DNA of 64,000 nt from Undaria pinnatifida (GCA_012845835.1 JABAKD010000013.1:1788415-1852414), one strand, 5' to 3'. Shown: positions 10,833-23,705, counted from the first letter of the stretch. Program-made: numbers and translations. The notes: generated from the sequence alone by a model not told the origin.

Positions 10833-12900
10833 TGGTGTCCATCCGGGATACGTGCTTGCCCTCGCTGGTGATCACCCTGGGTATCTCCCTCTAGTTTTGG
10901 GTTTCTCGTCGTGGTTCTGTTTGCTGCTTTTTCTGCTGCTGCTTCTTTTGTGCTCCTCTGCTGCTGTATCTTTTGTGCTCCGAGCGCATCATCGCTCATT
11001 TTGTTCCTCTTTTTCAGAGCGCGCGAGGGCGACTTTTTGCGCGCGCTCCTGGGAACCGAGCCTGTCCAGCAGAAGTCAATTGAGAACGGTGCATTGCAGC
11101 AGTTTGGTGGACACGGAGCCGCCTTTGCACGCGTCCCGCGTCGATACCCAATTGCGTCGCTTTCAAGATGCTGTTATCTCGTCTTTTCTGGGTGTTTTTG
11201 TTTCTTTTTTCACTTGTACATTGTCTTGGAACTTTTTTGCGAGTGGATCCCATATTACAACGCAGTAGTATTACTGCTGTGAGACTGTACTATTTCGACC
11301 CGTATTCGCTGATCTTTTGGGGTCCACGGCACACCCAGGGGAGCACGCTACCCTGGAGTGTGTCTGCATCGTTGCTCTCACCATGGCTCCCTCCAGTTCC
11401 GATTGCCCTCTCTGTCGTTGTCGGATGGCACAGGTGGGAGTTAAACAGCAGTACACCCGGTTAGGCCCCCGCCCTAGATTTTCCGGCAGCCAACTGAAAA
11501 ATGATAAAAGAAAAGCAAAAAGCATAAGTCCGAAGTGATGCGGGATAGTGGTTGGAATGCGCGCCACGGGTGTGCTGGCTGCGGAAACTCCCAGGCCCTT
11601 TATCCGCACGTGTGTCTCTGCCGTCGCTGCTGTTGATGTTGCCGCGCGTTGTTGCTTGCGCTGCTCGTTCCTCCACTGTTTGGGGTGCCCCGTGAGCACC
11701 GCCTACCGCAGGCGATGATTGCGGTGTGGACATCGCGGTCGTCAGACACAGCAAGCAGTAACCACATAGTTGGCTCTCTCTAGGATGAGGCAACGACACG
11801 GATACTAGAGCCGCTTGATGATGTATCTTGTTTTTTTTATTGAACCGGATGTCATGTGCGCACGCATAGTCTCGTTTCTTCGTATATATGGAAAGGCTCG
11901 CATGCTCCGCTGTATTTGTCAACTCCCTCCCGTTTGCACTCATCTCTCAAGCAATGTATTCTGCTGCGAGGCCGCTGTTTTCTGCTATTGTTGCTGTCTG
12001 ACCGCCTCCGCCTGTCCCTTCTGCTGGTGGTTTTGGTTCACATGTCCTTCTCAGAATTGCATGATTGTGCGCACATATTTTTGCGCTCCTTTGTACAAAG
12101 ACTCGCATACTGCGCCATATTCCTCAGTTAGCTCGTTCACTCATTCCTTGTGTTGCTTTCCGCTGCTGTTCTGCTGTTGCTTTTTGCCGCGGTTGCTGCC
12201 TTGCTATGCGACGTGCGCTTGTTTTTTTTTTCCTTTCGTTTCTGTGCTTGTTTTTCTTTTCGTTCTGTTTTTTTTTTTTTTTTTTTTCTTGTGCTCGTGT
12301 TGCTTCTGTTCGATATGACGTGTTTGTTTGGCAAGAGGGAGAATGTCTTTTTAATATGGCTCAACACTTTTTGTTGGGACCATTGTTGCCGTCTCCAATT
12401 GTAAAGGAGGGCGGCAACCCGGCCCCTGTTCGGCTGCGTAGCTTCATTATTTACCGCCGTCCCGTTAACGTCCGTACGCACAATTTTTACAATGGTCCCT
12501 CTGTTCCTTTCTTTCCATGGATTTTCAATTCGTGAAGGGGGGGAGGTGCCTCCGTCGTCAGAAGCCTGCCACGGCACAGAATTACCCGACACCAAACGAC
12601 GGTTCCCTCGGCCCGAAGCTTTGCCCGCGCGATGCTCCTCCGTTCCCCTAACCCTTGCCCGTGCGCTGTTACGCCTTCCCTTCGCTCCGAGCCCTTGCCC
12701 GTGCCTCCTTCCCACACCAGCAGTAGCGATCTCAGAGACGATCTTGGGGAGGTGCTTTCAGCAGGGGGGGAGGTCCCGCGCTCGTCGGAAGCTCACCAAG
12801 TCATGGAGACACCAGCCATCCACCGGGCGGTGCGAGTTCTCACCAATCCCGCAACCCTCGCGCGACGACGGCAGGACGACACACATTTGGGTCAGACTCC
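10833..12900. other. Interior of LTR element, pyrimidine-rich, no recognisable protein
   Basis: Long CT-rich runs (for example 10915-10990 and 12140-12310) keep several frames open, but no gag, protease or polymerase motif is seen. A phrase GGGGGGAGGT plus GTCGTCAGAAGC-like sequence occurs twice near 12540 and 12768. Confidence 0.6.
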
Positions 12901-13726
12901 TTGGTACCCTTGTCAGCGGGGACAGAACAGAGCGGTGGCCTAGACAACTTCGTGGAGCGACGCAAACAGAACCTCCGAGAAGTCCGTATCGCGCTCGAGA
13001 AGCAGCACAAATTGAGGGTAACCGCGAGGGCCCGCGCCAACGCTTCTATTTCAAGGCCCTCAGCCGGAGTCGTTCTCGAGAAAGGAAGCCTGGTGCTGGT
13101 GCGCGAGTCCGAGAGCAGCAGGCATCGCGACAACAGGAGGCGGAAACTTCAACACGACCTCTACACAGGCCCTTGGAGAGTCACAGAAGTATTACAGACA
13201 GGCCTTAGCATGCAAGTAACGATGCGTGGTAGAAAACAATGCACCCGAAATGTGTCCACAGCAAACGTAAAGCCATACTACCTCCGACCCCTTTCTCTCA
13301 GACATTCACTAGCTGACAAGTTCGCGCAGTATGCTTGGGGTTTCGGTTCTAGAAGGGCGTTGGAAGCGGTGAACTCTTCGCATTTCGACTCTCCTGTTAG
13401 TTGTCGCCGAACGAAATCCCCATCCGGTGTCGCTAGGTGGGAATACAAGGGGAGGTCAAATGATGGGGTAGAGTCGAGCTGGTTGTCTGAGAATGAGATG
13501 TTTCGCCCCCTTGCAGCTAGATGGCTTTATTGTACTATGGCATTTGTACAACCCCCAATCTGCTAGCGATTCAGTTCCCGTCTCAGTCAACCCTCGTACC
13601 CCTCTCTCTCGCCAAGCCTTGACCCTGTTCCCAATAGGTTCCACCATCTGGAAAGACTTTGGCGGCGGTCTCAGACTGCAAGGGCAGGTGTACGGCTACA
13701 GAGACCGCTACCGGCGACTGCGCTAG
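12901..13726 (+). pseudogene. Ty3/gypsy integrase C-terminal region (remnant)
   Basis: The frame at 12901-13566 shows the tail of a gypsy integrase: a basic helical stretch (RRKQNLREVRIALEKQHKLR), then KGSLVLVRESES, YTGPWRVTEVLQTGLSMQV, a TRNVSTANVKPYYLRP-like block and a chromodomain-like WEYKGR...SSWLSENEM segment. After a stop at 13564 a shifted frame continues with FPIGSTIWKDFGGGLRLQG and GYRDRYRRLR (to 13726), a small beta-barrel-like tail. No catalytic core lies upstream, so it is a fragment. It sits inside an element whose 3' end is copia-like. Confidence 0.65.
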
Positions 13727-13959
13727 AACGACCATAACTGGGTCGACCGACAATGCGAAGAGTTTCTTACCCTGTTCTGCTTCTCGTATTAATTGTTCAG
13801 TTACACTTTGACCACGAGTCCTGTTTATAAGTTTTTGGAGGAAGAATGGTACATCCAGTTGATGGCAGCTGTTCGATTTGGAGTGGAGTATTATGATGCT
13901 TTGTTGCGATAGCGGGGTGAATGCTATGTGTGGGTATCTGTATCTAGAAAATTCCTCTG

Positions 13960-14154
13960 GTGTGCGAGACGTATGTTCACGTGTTTGGTCATAGTAATTT
14001 GTCAGGCCGCCGGAGCAAACACATAGATGTGCGGTTCCATTTCGTCCGAGAGCTACTTCGTGCGAAGAAAATTGGTATTCAATTTGTAGCGTCGGAAGAG
14101 CAGCACGCGGATATTGTGACGAAATCCCTCGCTGCGACCCCTTCCAACTTTTAA
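13960..14154 (+). pseudogene. Ty1/copia RNase H C-terminus (remnant)
   Basis: RSKHIDVRFHFVRELLRAKK, IQFVASEEQHADIVTKSLA and ending TPSNF match the end of copia RNase H (the SKHIDVRxHFVRE and QxADxxTKxL motifs). It lies on the plus strand, opposite to the older copia element. In copia elements RNase H is the last domain before the 3' LTR, but here 2.5 kb of non-coding sequence separates it from LTR 3. Confidence 0.8.
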
Positions 14155-16615
14155 ATATCACCGTAAGTTTTTGTTGAACCTACCGTTGGATGATGAGTAA
14201 AGGGTGCGAGCATTATTCGTACCATGTTTGAGTCATGCGAGGAATAATTTGTCAGGCCGCCACCTCACGCTACTTTGAGGGGCATGGGTGAGTAGGGCGC
14301 TACTTGGCATTTCAGGTTCTGGCCATGGTAATCGTTTGAATGCGGCCATTGTTGCAATCACAATGGTTTGGATGATATAAGACATACCGGGGGTTTTGAC
14401 CCGGTGGCCAGGTTTCCTCCTGCGGGACTGTAGTTAGCTGTCCGTTGGGCCTAGCCTTTCGTTTTGGATGAAGTGGGGTCGGGGGGGAATGCCGTTTTGT
14501 TGTGGGTTAAGACGGGAATCACGCGGGCACCGGTCGGCCGGGTGTAGAACAGTATGGGGCAGCAAAGATGTGTGTTATTTTACAATAGTGCGACAACGTT
14601 GTGAACGCTGTTGTACTTGGGTTGGGTGTGAGTGTTGGAGTTGAGTTCCTTTTTTTTTTTTTTTTTATTGGCACTGCTTTATGAAGGGTGCCAGCTACTG
14701 TTGGTATGAAGTCTCTTGAACAGTGACGAGTTGGTAATCAGTGGTTGGATAGGGCTTGAGTTTGACAGGCGAACAGGTGGTTGTTCGTCAGAAGGCTGCA
14801 TACTACGTGCCGTTGTAGTCCTTCGATTTCAGGCCACTTGCCGGTCTTGGTTTGCCAGTCTAAATTCTCCGTTTTCTGGTGCTGGTTACTGTTGGCCGTG
14901 TTATTTCGTTTTGCTTTGCTTTTTTATGTTTGATAGCCGTGTTGGCTGCTATGTTTTGTTTTTGTGTTGATTGTTGTTGTCCGTGTTGTTTCGTTTTGCT
15001 TTTTGCCTTGTTTGACTTACTTTGGAGGCTCAACTGTGTTGCTACAATCTTTCTGCGATTGTAATGGCTTCGTTTTGGAGTTACCAATGGGATTTTATCG
15101 GGCTCTTGCTCATTGTATGGGTTTCCCCTGGGCATCTGCGTTGATTTTATTTCACAGCTCATGGGGGGTATGCCCTGTTTCTAGGATCGGCACTGCTTTA
15201 AGAGTCGGATAGGCTGTTGGTACAGTCTCTTGAGAAGCGACGGGGTCGTGTTTACTACTTGGGTATGAGTTGAATTTAAATAGACTATTTAGTGGTTGTT
15301 TGGTGAGGGCTTCATGCTTATCCTCGACCTTCAGCCGTTTATTTTGTTTGCGGTTTATGTCACATTCTACTTTTTTGTGCTTTGATACCTGGCATCGGAG
15401 TTCTGCTTTTGCCAGAGGTTTAGGATCTCTTTGCCCGTCGTGCTTTTCTTCTTTTTTCGGTATGTTATTGAGCTACCGACATTGCGTTTTGGTGGAGGAT
15501 TATATTGTATGCCGTTTATTTTGTTTGAGGTTTATTGTGTCAGATTCTTCTTATTTTTGTGCTTTGATGCCTGGCGTCGGAGTTCCGTTTTTGCCGAAGA
15601 TTAATAATTATTTGCCCGTCGTGCTTTTGTTCCTTTTGCGATATGTTGCTGAGTTACCGACGTTGCATTTTGATGGAAAATTATATTGTACGTGGGCAGA
15701 CTCAAAGAGGAGTAGACGAGTCAGTTCCGTGGAGTTTCGTGCTGCTTTCATGCACGTCAATTTCGTTCACATACGGACTTGCCATTGAATGGTGGTCAGG
15801 CGATCAAATACGCAGTGAAAAGGCAGGGGGGAAGGTTTTTATCGAGGATTTCCCTCTTATGGCCCCTGTGTTTTCGGTTTGTTAGCCTATCCTCGAGGTC
15901 ATTATTTCTGTAAAAAGTTGTGCGGCTCTGTACCTTTGGCTATACAGTCGCAGTGTTGCTATAGCATATGGCTCTTGTCATCGCATTATGCTAGGGGGGA
16001 AGTTATGGTGTTGTCGATTTTCGAGCGTGCCCCCAGTTGACAGCCAGTTAAAGTTTGAATGTTTGGAGACGGGCTGATTAGATGTTCTGGTCTGATTGGT
16101 AGTCGAAGGGTGGCCCTGCGCTCGGTAGCACCCAAGTGGGTTCGTGTGGTGTGCTGTGGCGTTTGTGTGAGTTTGGTGTTGTAGGGCTTTGCGCTATGGG
16201 TTTTTTCCTGGATGGCCAGGTTTTTCCCGCGCTGTAGGTGTTGAGAGCCGGGCAGCAACTACAGTGGATTCACCAAGCGAGGGACGGGTTTTTTTTAGAG
16301 TATTTTACGTCCGACTGTCACTTGGTGTTTTCGGTTGTTGTCTAAATTCTAGGGCTCTCGGGATGGGGAGCGAAGGGTTTTTCCCGGAAGCCGGGTTTAC
16401 CTTCGCGCAAGTCGGTGTCGGGCCGCGAGTCAACGCGCAGTGAGAATTATGAAGAGCAGTGGATTTTATTTTGAGTTTTGCCACTATTTGCCTCTTGTAA
16501 TTTTCGGTTGGCCGTTCGACCTACTCAAAGACATCACCGGTAGTTTTCGCCAAAGGAAGTGTGTCACCTCGCGGTTGTCACTATTCCTGCTACCGTTCAT
16601 TAGTACTGTATGTAC
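14155..16615. other. 3' non-coding interior of LTR element
   Basis: T-rich, no protein domain. Includes a poly-T run (14650-14668) and a tandem duplication at 15335-15690. Confidence 0.6.
15335..15690 (+). repeat. Tandem duplication, ~178-bp unit
   Basis: 15335-15511 and 15512-15690 both begin CCGTTTATTTTGTTTG and end TTATATTGTA. They share TTGTGCTTTGAT, TGCCCGTCGTGCTTTT and the middle at high identity. Confidence 0.85.
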
Positions 16616-16626
16616 TAATGGGGGGA
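16616..16626 (+). promoter_or_regulatory. Polypurine tract before LTR 3
   Basis: TAATGGGGGGA, the same as before LTR 2, directly upstream of TGTTACGG. Confidence 0.8.
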
Positions 16627-17138
16627 TGTTACGGTTCAGTGACAGTTTCAAGAGTTATTATGACAGGCGTTTTTGTGATAGTAGGGGCCGCGCTATTTAT
16701 GTCCCCTCCCTTAGTCGCGTGTGGCTGCCCCACCCGGACACTTCTTCTTCTTCTTCTTCTTCTTCTTCACTTGACTTCACTTGTTCAACCAAGCATCAAG
16801 CAATTCCACAATTCCTTGGGTTCACGTTCATAAACCTTCGGATCAGCAATCAAGTTACCATTCTCACGCTACCTTCTCGGGAGACTTCCATCCTGAGCAC
16901 TTGCACAAGGGACTTGCTCTCTTTCTCCCAGGAACGCTCAAGCGCCTTCTGAACTCGGTCGTATCGGACCTTCGGAGGTCAGTTATTATGAATACCTGAG
17001 GCGGGCTACAGATTTAGCCTGTGTGTGGACCTTGCGATGCTAGTAGGCTAGATATCTTCGTCTTCTTCGCCATGAATATACTCGCATGTCCACCCTGATC
17101 CCAGACTGACTCCGCCTTCTAGGCTCCGATTCGTAACA
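16627..17138 (+). repeat. LTR 3 (outer right)
   Basis: 512 bp, TGTTACGG...CGTAACA. Nearest relative in the window is LTR 1; the TTC run is the longest of the three. Confidence 0.9.
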
Positions 17139-20100
17139 GAGGCGTCGGCAGAAATTCCACGCCAGCGTATACCTGTGTACAAGCTCGGGGCTAAACTCCC
17201 TATCAACAATACCTGGTTCTCGATGCCTAGCTTGCCTACAGTGATTACTGCCCAGGGTCCGACACAAAGGCACTCAATCAGCTTATCGCTCTCGGGTGAG
17301 ACTTGGCGTGTTTCATCCAGGGAATGAAGTCCTCTGTACTACAGTACCACTAAACGGCGGTCCAGAACGGTGATTAAAGCCCGTCACATGTGACGACGGC
17401 ATACCAAAACCCCAAGTTCACTGCTGGTGTGTATACCTCTCTCTGCAGCCCTCCTCGGCTAAGCAGCAGCTCTTTCGAGCTGGTCTGGCTGATATGATGT
17501 ACACCGATAGTATATCCATGCCAAACGAAGTGCTCATAGCACACGAGTCGCCACCCAGAATACCCACCACCGCCGTCCAGTCATATCAGCAACATGTTAT
17601 TAGCAGATAGGAGAGATCTCCCAGGGGTCAGATTGTCGACCGCTGCTCACGATATTATGAGCTAGGATGTCCGACCGTGATGTCAAGGCACTGGGCGGGG
17701 GTCCACCACACTATTTAAGCCTAGCTCTAACCATTATCCCAACACGGGCCAGTAGCGGGCCAGAAACTAAACACCTGCGCTGCTTTCGATGTTTCAGTTT
17801 TCTATATTCGCGATTCCATCAACCCCCATTCAGGGTCATTCAAAATATACCTGGTAGACGGTTTTGCGCGCCGTCCTAATGTCCAAACACAGGCTGAAAA
17901 CGACATGTTTCAGTACGTGCTACAGTTTGCTGTGCATTTGACAGGGTCAACAGTGTTCTAGAAGAGACTTTACCGCGCAGGTTGGCTTACCCTCACCACC
18001 ACTCCCATCAGGCAAGCCATTGAGGGGACCTCAAGTCGCGTGGTGGAGCCAACCCCCTGTGAGCGCAGTTGTGATTGATTGCAAAATTGGTCTGATGTCT
18101 GTTCTGCGTTGGTTTGTTGGACGACGGTTATCACAACTACCAGTCAGGCGTGATTATTCCCTAAACAGCCGCCTCCAGAACGGAGATGCTCCCAGATGCG
18201 GTTTGAAATTAACTTCAGATGTCCAGCCGCCCGGCCACTCAATTGGAATCGCAGCACATGACTACAGTATGAATACACCTGCATCAATCACAAGCTTATG
18301 TTTGACTGTCCGACCTTACGCCTTCGTCCATATGTCATGTGGAGAATTAACACCAACCGCTTGGGACGCATCTCTGAATTAATGCTTACTGGAGAGTGCG
18401 TAGAGTTAATCACCCGTTTTTATGTATAGGCCAGATCCATGCGGACGTTTTTGACGGAGAACTCCCGTCCGGCAAGGACTGGCGAGGGTTGATAAAGGGT
18501 CTTCGTGTTCTGTGTGGTACAGTCACGTTACATGCACGCATCGCAGGGAATCCGTTGGCACGACTTTGCGAAGCGTTCAAGTGACAATGGCAACATATAC
18601 AGATTCAATACCAGACTGCGGGACGATAAGAAACGCGGATGGATAATCTTCAGTCGGCGGTTCGTACTGTAGAACCGTCTAACGCCGTCGTAGAGGCTCG
18701 CAACCTCGGCACGCAGTTGGTTTGTTTCGTTTCTCCGTTTCGAGACACCGGCATGAGTCAGCAAAAAACGTTCTTTAACCACCCGGGCAGCAACAAAAAC
18801 GGTGTTGAAGTCCTGAATGATACACTACCCGTTGATCGGCTGTATCCGCGCCGGAAATAATCCTGTAAACACTAAGGCGCCCCCTCTCAGTATCCATTGT
18901 TCCGCCACTCTCTTCGTCCGCCGTTTCATGTCTCGTATCCATGTGAAAACGGCATCGCCGCAAGTGGCGACCCGAGGTATCATGATGCTCAGTAGGGCTG
19001 CAGCAGCGGGAAGGTATGTTGGATGGTCACCAGTAAGGCGAGGAGATCGTTGTGCTTCCCGTACTCCCTGTCGTAGCAGCATATCACGGAGTATCAAGAC
19101 CTTGTCGCAACGTCGGCGTTATATGAACTGACTATGCAATTCCTTCCTATCAAGATGGAGTTCTACATTCAACGTGGGCGACCAATGATGCCTCCGAATG
19201 CGTTATCCCCATACAATCTATCCCCTGTGTAGTCAAATGTGTATGCCGCTGGCGCAGGTTTGATGGCTCATTTGATATGCTAAACCACCCCATTGTCCTG
19301 ATGTCTGTGTCTGGCATCCACAGAGCCGTCGGTGAGGTGATGTACCTCTTGGCAGGGGCAGGTGGCTATTGCGTCGATAAGGGAGAGGCGTGACATGCAG
19401 TCTGGATTTTCCTAACGCACATAAAACTACACCTATATGGACCAGACTTCCTCTACGTTATGCCTGTGTCACGTTGCGTACTATGTATTGTTCTTCATCT
19501 GCAGTGTAGTTGGGTGCTACGGTAGTATGTGTCTCACTAGTAATGGCGAGCAAACTCTTTGTGAAACAGTAGGTGTGAACCCTTTGTGGAACCGTAGCGC
19601 GTCGGGGCGGCAGAGGGCCTCTTACGTGTCGACGTATCTGAACACGCTTGGCCCCATTTATGGTTTTAAGAAGTACATGTGGTGTTTTTCAGGCGGAGCA
19701 CTCCCTCGTGGTCCGTTACCATGGACCTGGAGTCGCTTGTTAAGGGCTGGATCCGCCGTAGGAGATGAAGTCCTTTAAGTGGGGAAAATGCGTGGAGAAA
19801 TTTGGGTCCTTAAAATACCGATTTTCTTTATCGCGGGGGAGCCTAAAAGGCGCCACCTACTGTAAGATATGTTTAAGATGTGTTTACTGGCCCCTTTTAC
19901 ATCCACCCATTGCTGCAGAACATAACAACGACGGTCGTATGCCCGACTCACCGTACAGATCTACCCAAGGAACTCTTTCTAGGACCCATGTACTTGTCCC
20001 TTTTCTTGTAGGCTCTTGGTTTCAACGTGTTGATGTTGTGTTCAGGCACGGCGACTCTCGAGTCGACCGTACAGTCGGGCTGCGCGGTTATTCTGTCTTG

Positions 20101-23084
20101 ATGCAACACTTTACGTTCCGAACACCTGGTCACCAAGACCAAGGAAGGGGGGTCATTTGAATATACGTAAGACTCGTGGGAGTGGCTACTCCATATGTCT
20201 GCAATGTAAATCAAATTGCGTCTTTCGGTTCCATGATATGCACCGCCGTCATGACTTCCTTTACTCGGCCGCGACTTTCAAAACGTGCTTAGTCCGTTTT
20301 TGAGCTGGATTCAGAGCCCCTCGCGCGAATGGTTTGTTCCCGCTAACAAAAAGGGGAGTATCCCCCCAAGCATACCCGTTAAATGGTGAAGTTCCTCTAG
20401 TCTATAATCTAAATCAAATTTGTCCCCTATGCCCTCCACCAGTCGGGCCTGACGCATACGCTTGTTTTGCCACAATGTATCGTTCTTCTTGCCGCCGGCC
20501 CGCAGGCTAGGGTCGTCCACAGCATCTGTAGCATTCTGCCTGCGGGACAGGGAGTGGGTCACATTAGTATAATTCAAAAGCCTGTTTGGGTGCTGTTCTG
20601 AGAAAGGCTTCCCCTGCATGCTCTAGCGGAAGGATTCAACTAAGATTCCCCTATAGCGTCCGGCGACGAGCAAAACATGTGGAGTGGTCTGTTCTCGGGA
20701 CGGATTTGTGGCAACTGGTGAAAAACGTTATATGTTGGGCTTTTCATGCCGTTGGAAACGGACCGTCTTGTTAGCAGAAGCAATCGTTCTCCTGCAGAGA
20801 GGGCTTGAATGACACGCTTGAGTGGTTGCATCGCAGAGCCTACACGTTGGATAGCGACCGTGCTTTGAATTATTGCATCGGTGTCCTAGGTGTAGGAAAA
20901 ATTTTCTTCGGGTGCGAGGGAACCATACATTAGCGATGTACAGCACACAGGGATGCGGCCAGAAGGGTTGTGAACTTTGGACCTGTCAACTACAGTAGCG
21001 TCATTTGGCGTGCTCCGTGCGGCTTGTGAGTGCTGTGTCGCTACTGTACCAGAGTCGGTTGAATTGTGTCTCACAACCGTCCAAACACACAACAACCGGT
21101 CAGCTTAACCTATTACACCCTTGCGCTGGCCCAACATTTGTGTCGGTTATGCGGATGACCGCAACTACCGCCGGCCTCCTCTTTCCACAGGAGAAAACAG
21201 TTTTTTTTCTGGTGTGTTGGTTTGCCGGTGGCTGGCTTGAGCTGCAGGCATATTTGTATACCACTTCGAGGTTCGCGAGGCCTGAAAATTTCAACGTGCT
21301 ACTATGTTTCGGATGTATGCCCATGCAAACCAAAGTATCCTAAGAATTTCTTCGGGCGGATCCTACGTGGTATGCGCCTCCGCCTTCTGTCTGGAGTCTT
21401 TCCGCAACCAACCCCCAGCCCTTGGAGACCGCGCAATCACCCTTACAGCACTTGTTGCGGGGGTCGCAGCACGAGTTCCCCCGGCGATTGCGCTTGCCTG
21501 TCGCACACGTCGCGTAGCACGCCCCGGGGACGATTCAATGTGTTGATAGGCTCTGTATTCGTAAATGGTTGTTTGTTTGTCGTTAAAGTTTTCACTTTCC
21601 AGACCACAGACTACACTCGGCAATGGCTGGGACCTTGCGACGGGCATCGAGTCTTTCGGCGTGTGGGCCTGACTTCGAACGGTAGAAGGCGTGTGCCAAT
21701 CCAGCGTTTACCGCCTCGTACCGAGATGCCCTATTTCAAACCCGAACCCGTGTTATGTCATTGGTGTGACCATTGTCGCACGCGCGATTTGACAAAGATA
21801 AAGGGGAACTACAGCAGGAGTGTTGATAAATACCTTGCAGGTAACAGCACTCTATTGCTTTCGTCAAAATGTTCTATATATATCTATATATATTGTAGGT
21901 AGTGACTGCAGCACAGCATCCTGTCTACGGCCGTGAATGTTCTGTTGCATGGAGTACTACTAGAGCGGAAGCGTATCAGTCATGCGATAGATTCACGTAG
22001 TAAAAGCGCCACGGGCGTTTGTACCAAAACGACTGTAAATATGCGTGGCGATTGCCAGCTCCTTTGTCAGCAGATGCTGTTCAGGATTGTGTACGTACGC
22101 ACATTTCATGAGAAGAGAGCTTATGGCCGGGTGTAGGGTCATTCTATAGCACGCAGCAACTAACCTTCCACATGCAAGCACCAGCGACTCTTGTTGCTGT
22201 AAGCCGGCCAGAGCAACGGCCCGTAGGGTAATTCTAGCCGTAGAAGGTGTAACGTGTCGAGTTGGTCGGAGTGGGATGACAAACGTCCCACCCTCCTCCC
22301 CCGCTCAATATGTTTTCGCTTTTCCCCCGTAAAACCGCGGCCTTTTGAACGCCCATCACCTACTGCCAGGGCAAGCCCGCGCTGCCGGTTGTCAACGACA
22401 AACCAACGAGGTGCCTCAACAGGTTATGAGAGCTGCGATAGAAAGCACGGTGCGCACGACAGAGTCATCCATCTGGGGGACGTTTCTGACAATCCAATGG
22501 CTGGCTGTGGACTAAGAATAGCTTCTTTGCTGTAGGTTCATCGACGATCGCCGTTAGGAAGCCACATAAAACGGATTGATTAGAAACACAGTGAAAACAC
22601 GCCTCCTTAGCAAGGCCTGTGGTATTTTCCTAACATAGCCGTCAGGATATATCTAGCTTTTTTATCGCATGAAAAATAGCAGTTGCGCCCGTGCGTCGAT
22701 TTTTCACTGGTTCGAGGTGCAAGAAAAATTGTCTTCGCATCACATGTGCACGAGCCGATGGTTGCAAAACAGCAACCACTGTCTGTTCTCGCCGCGATGT
22801 GTGTAAGCATCACTACGTCCGTTGAAGCGGATATGTCGTAAAGTTGTGGAATTCGAAAAGCCCGTACAGCCGAGGTTGAGGCGTACATCAAGTTTATAGC
22901 AAGCGCGCACCGTCAATTTCAATAGCGGTGTTCATGGGTGCGGCCAAACTCGCAGCTCGGGGTTGATCTGACCTGATCAGACGTGCGAGCTGCCGCGGTC
23001 TGGCCCGAGACCAACATTACGGTAGGGCGGGTACTCCCATATTCACTCCCATATTCACTTGCGGGTTTTCATCGCACGCACGAG
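17139..23084. other. Intergenic, no gene recognised
   Basis: The first ~140 bases on the minus strand (VGKLGIENQVLLIGSLAPSL) may be the displaced N-terminal part of the copia gag split by the LTR insertion; this is a guess. Beyond that, open frames of up to 226 codons (21222-21902 plus) lack domain or splice support. A short TATATATC run lies near 21873-21893. Confidence 0.5.
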
Positions 23085-23400
23085 TGTCTCTTAGTGTACC
23101 TCACGGACGTGTAAATTCTTTGGGCGATTTGTTTGCGCAGCGTACCTTACCATTCAAATTCCCTTGCGGATGAACTCATACCGCAAAACTACAGCATCAA
23201 AAACGTGTTTAAGACCACAAAGGAACACGGGGGTCACTTGCGCGAGTGATCCTGAACCACCGCAAAAGAAGCCCCCAAAACAACAAACAAAACCCTACCG
23301 TACTATAGCGTTGGTCCCGATCCAACGCATGCGCTTTCGAAACCTCCCCACCCGAACAAACACGAAGAAAGGTGATACTTAGAAAACCTCCTGACACGAT
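23085..23400 (+). repeat. Palindrome-bearing dispersed repeat, copy B
   Basis: Shares GCAGCGTA, ACCGCAAAAC, AAGACCACAAAGGAAC and the palindrome (23230-23253, two mismatches from the copy at 484-507) with the other copies. The 3' side is A-rich with GAAACCTCCCC. Confidence 0.65.
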
Positions 23401-23441
23401 CCGACCCAATCCGTGAGATTTGAGAGGGGAATTTGAAAGGG

Positions 23442-23705
23442 GACGCGTTCTACGATAGAGGAGGTGTACACCACTTTTTTTCTGGGGTTTTGCTCAAATT
23501 AGGAGCTTTTAGACCCCTCCTAAAAACTGATTTGGAGGAAACAAATAAGCTGCTAGACCTGACGAAAAATCCCATGGCCCCTAGGTATGCAACAATGACC
23601 ATGAAAAATAAAATGCCTTCGATTTTGGACGATTTTGGGTTATGGAGCCCCGTCATTCGGAAAAAAAAAACGGCAAAACGTGCTACCGCTATCGTATCAT
23701 GCGTC
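23442..23705 (+). mobile_element. MITE-like element, GACGC terminal inverted repeats, copy 1
   Basis: 264 bp. Left end GACGCGTTCTACGATAGAGG, right end reversed GACGCATGATACGATAGCGG. Interior phrases (CACCAC plus T run, AATCCCATGGCC..TAGGTA, GACGATTTTGGGTTA.GGAGC, CCGTCATTCGGAAAA) are shared with five other copies. No transposase and no clear target duplication. Confidence 0.75.

Larger units (their letters stand above)
9757..17138 (+). mobile_element. Compound LTR retrotransposon with three LTRs
   Basis: Three ~500-bp LTRs in the same orientation (9757-10262, 10333-10832, 16627-17138) start TGTTACGG and end CGTAACA, so the short ends are inverted. The outside flanks carry one direct repeat, AGAGG at 9752-9756 and (A)GAGG at 17138-17142, as expected if the whole three-LTR block behaves as a single insertion. 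Primer-binding-like TGGTGTCC follows LTR 1 and LTR 2. A purine tract TAATGGGGGGA precedes LTR 2 and LTR 3. The interior has no intact gag-pol. It inserted into the older minus-strand copia element. Confidence 0.85.

Noticed and set aside
12137-12715. 192-codon minus-strand frame rich in Lys/Arg/Glu
   Set aside because: Product of a long pyrimidine-rich tract; composition is entirely that of poly-CT read backwards.
13583-14161. 192-codon minus-strand open frame
   Set aside because: Overlaps plus-strand integrase-tail and RNase H motifs that are recognisable; the minus product is not.
21222-21902. 226-codon plus-strand open frame
   Set aside because: No domain, Cys/Arg/Pro-rich random-looking composition, no splice context; both strands are open in parts.
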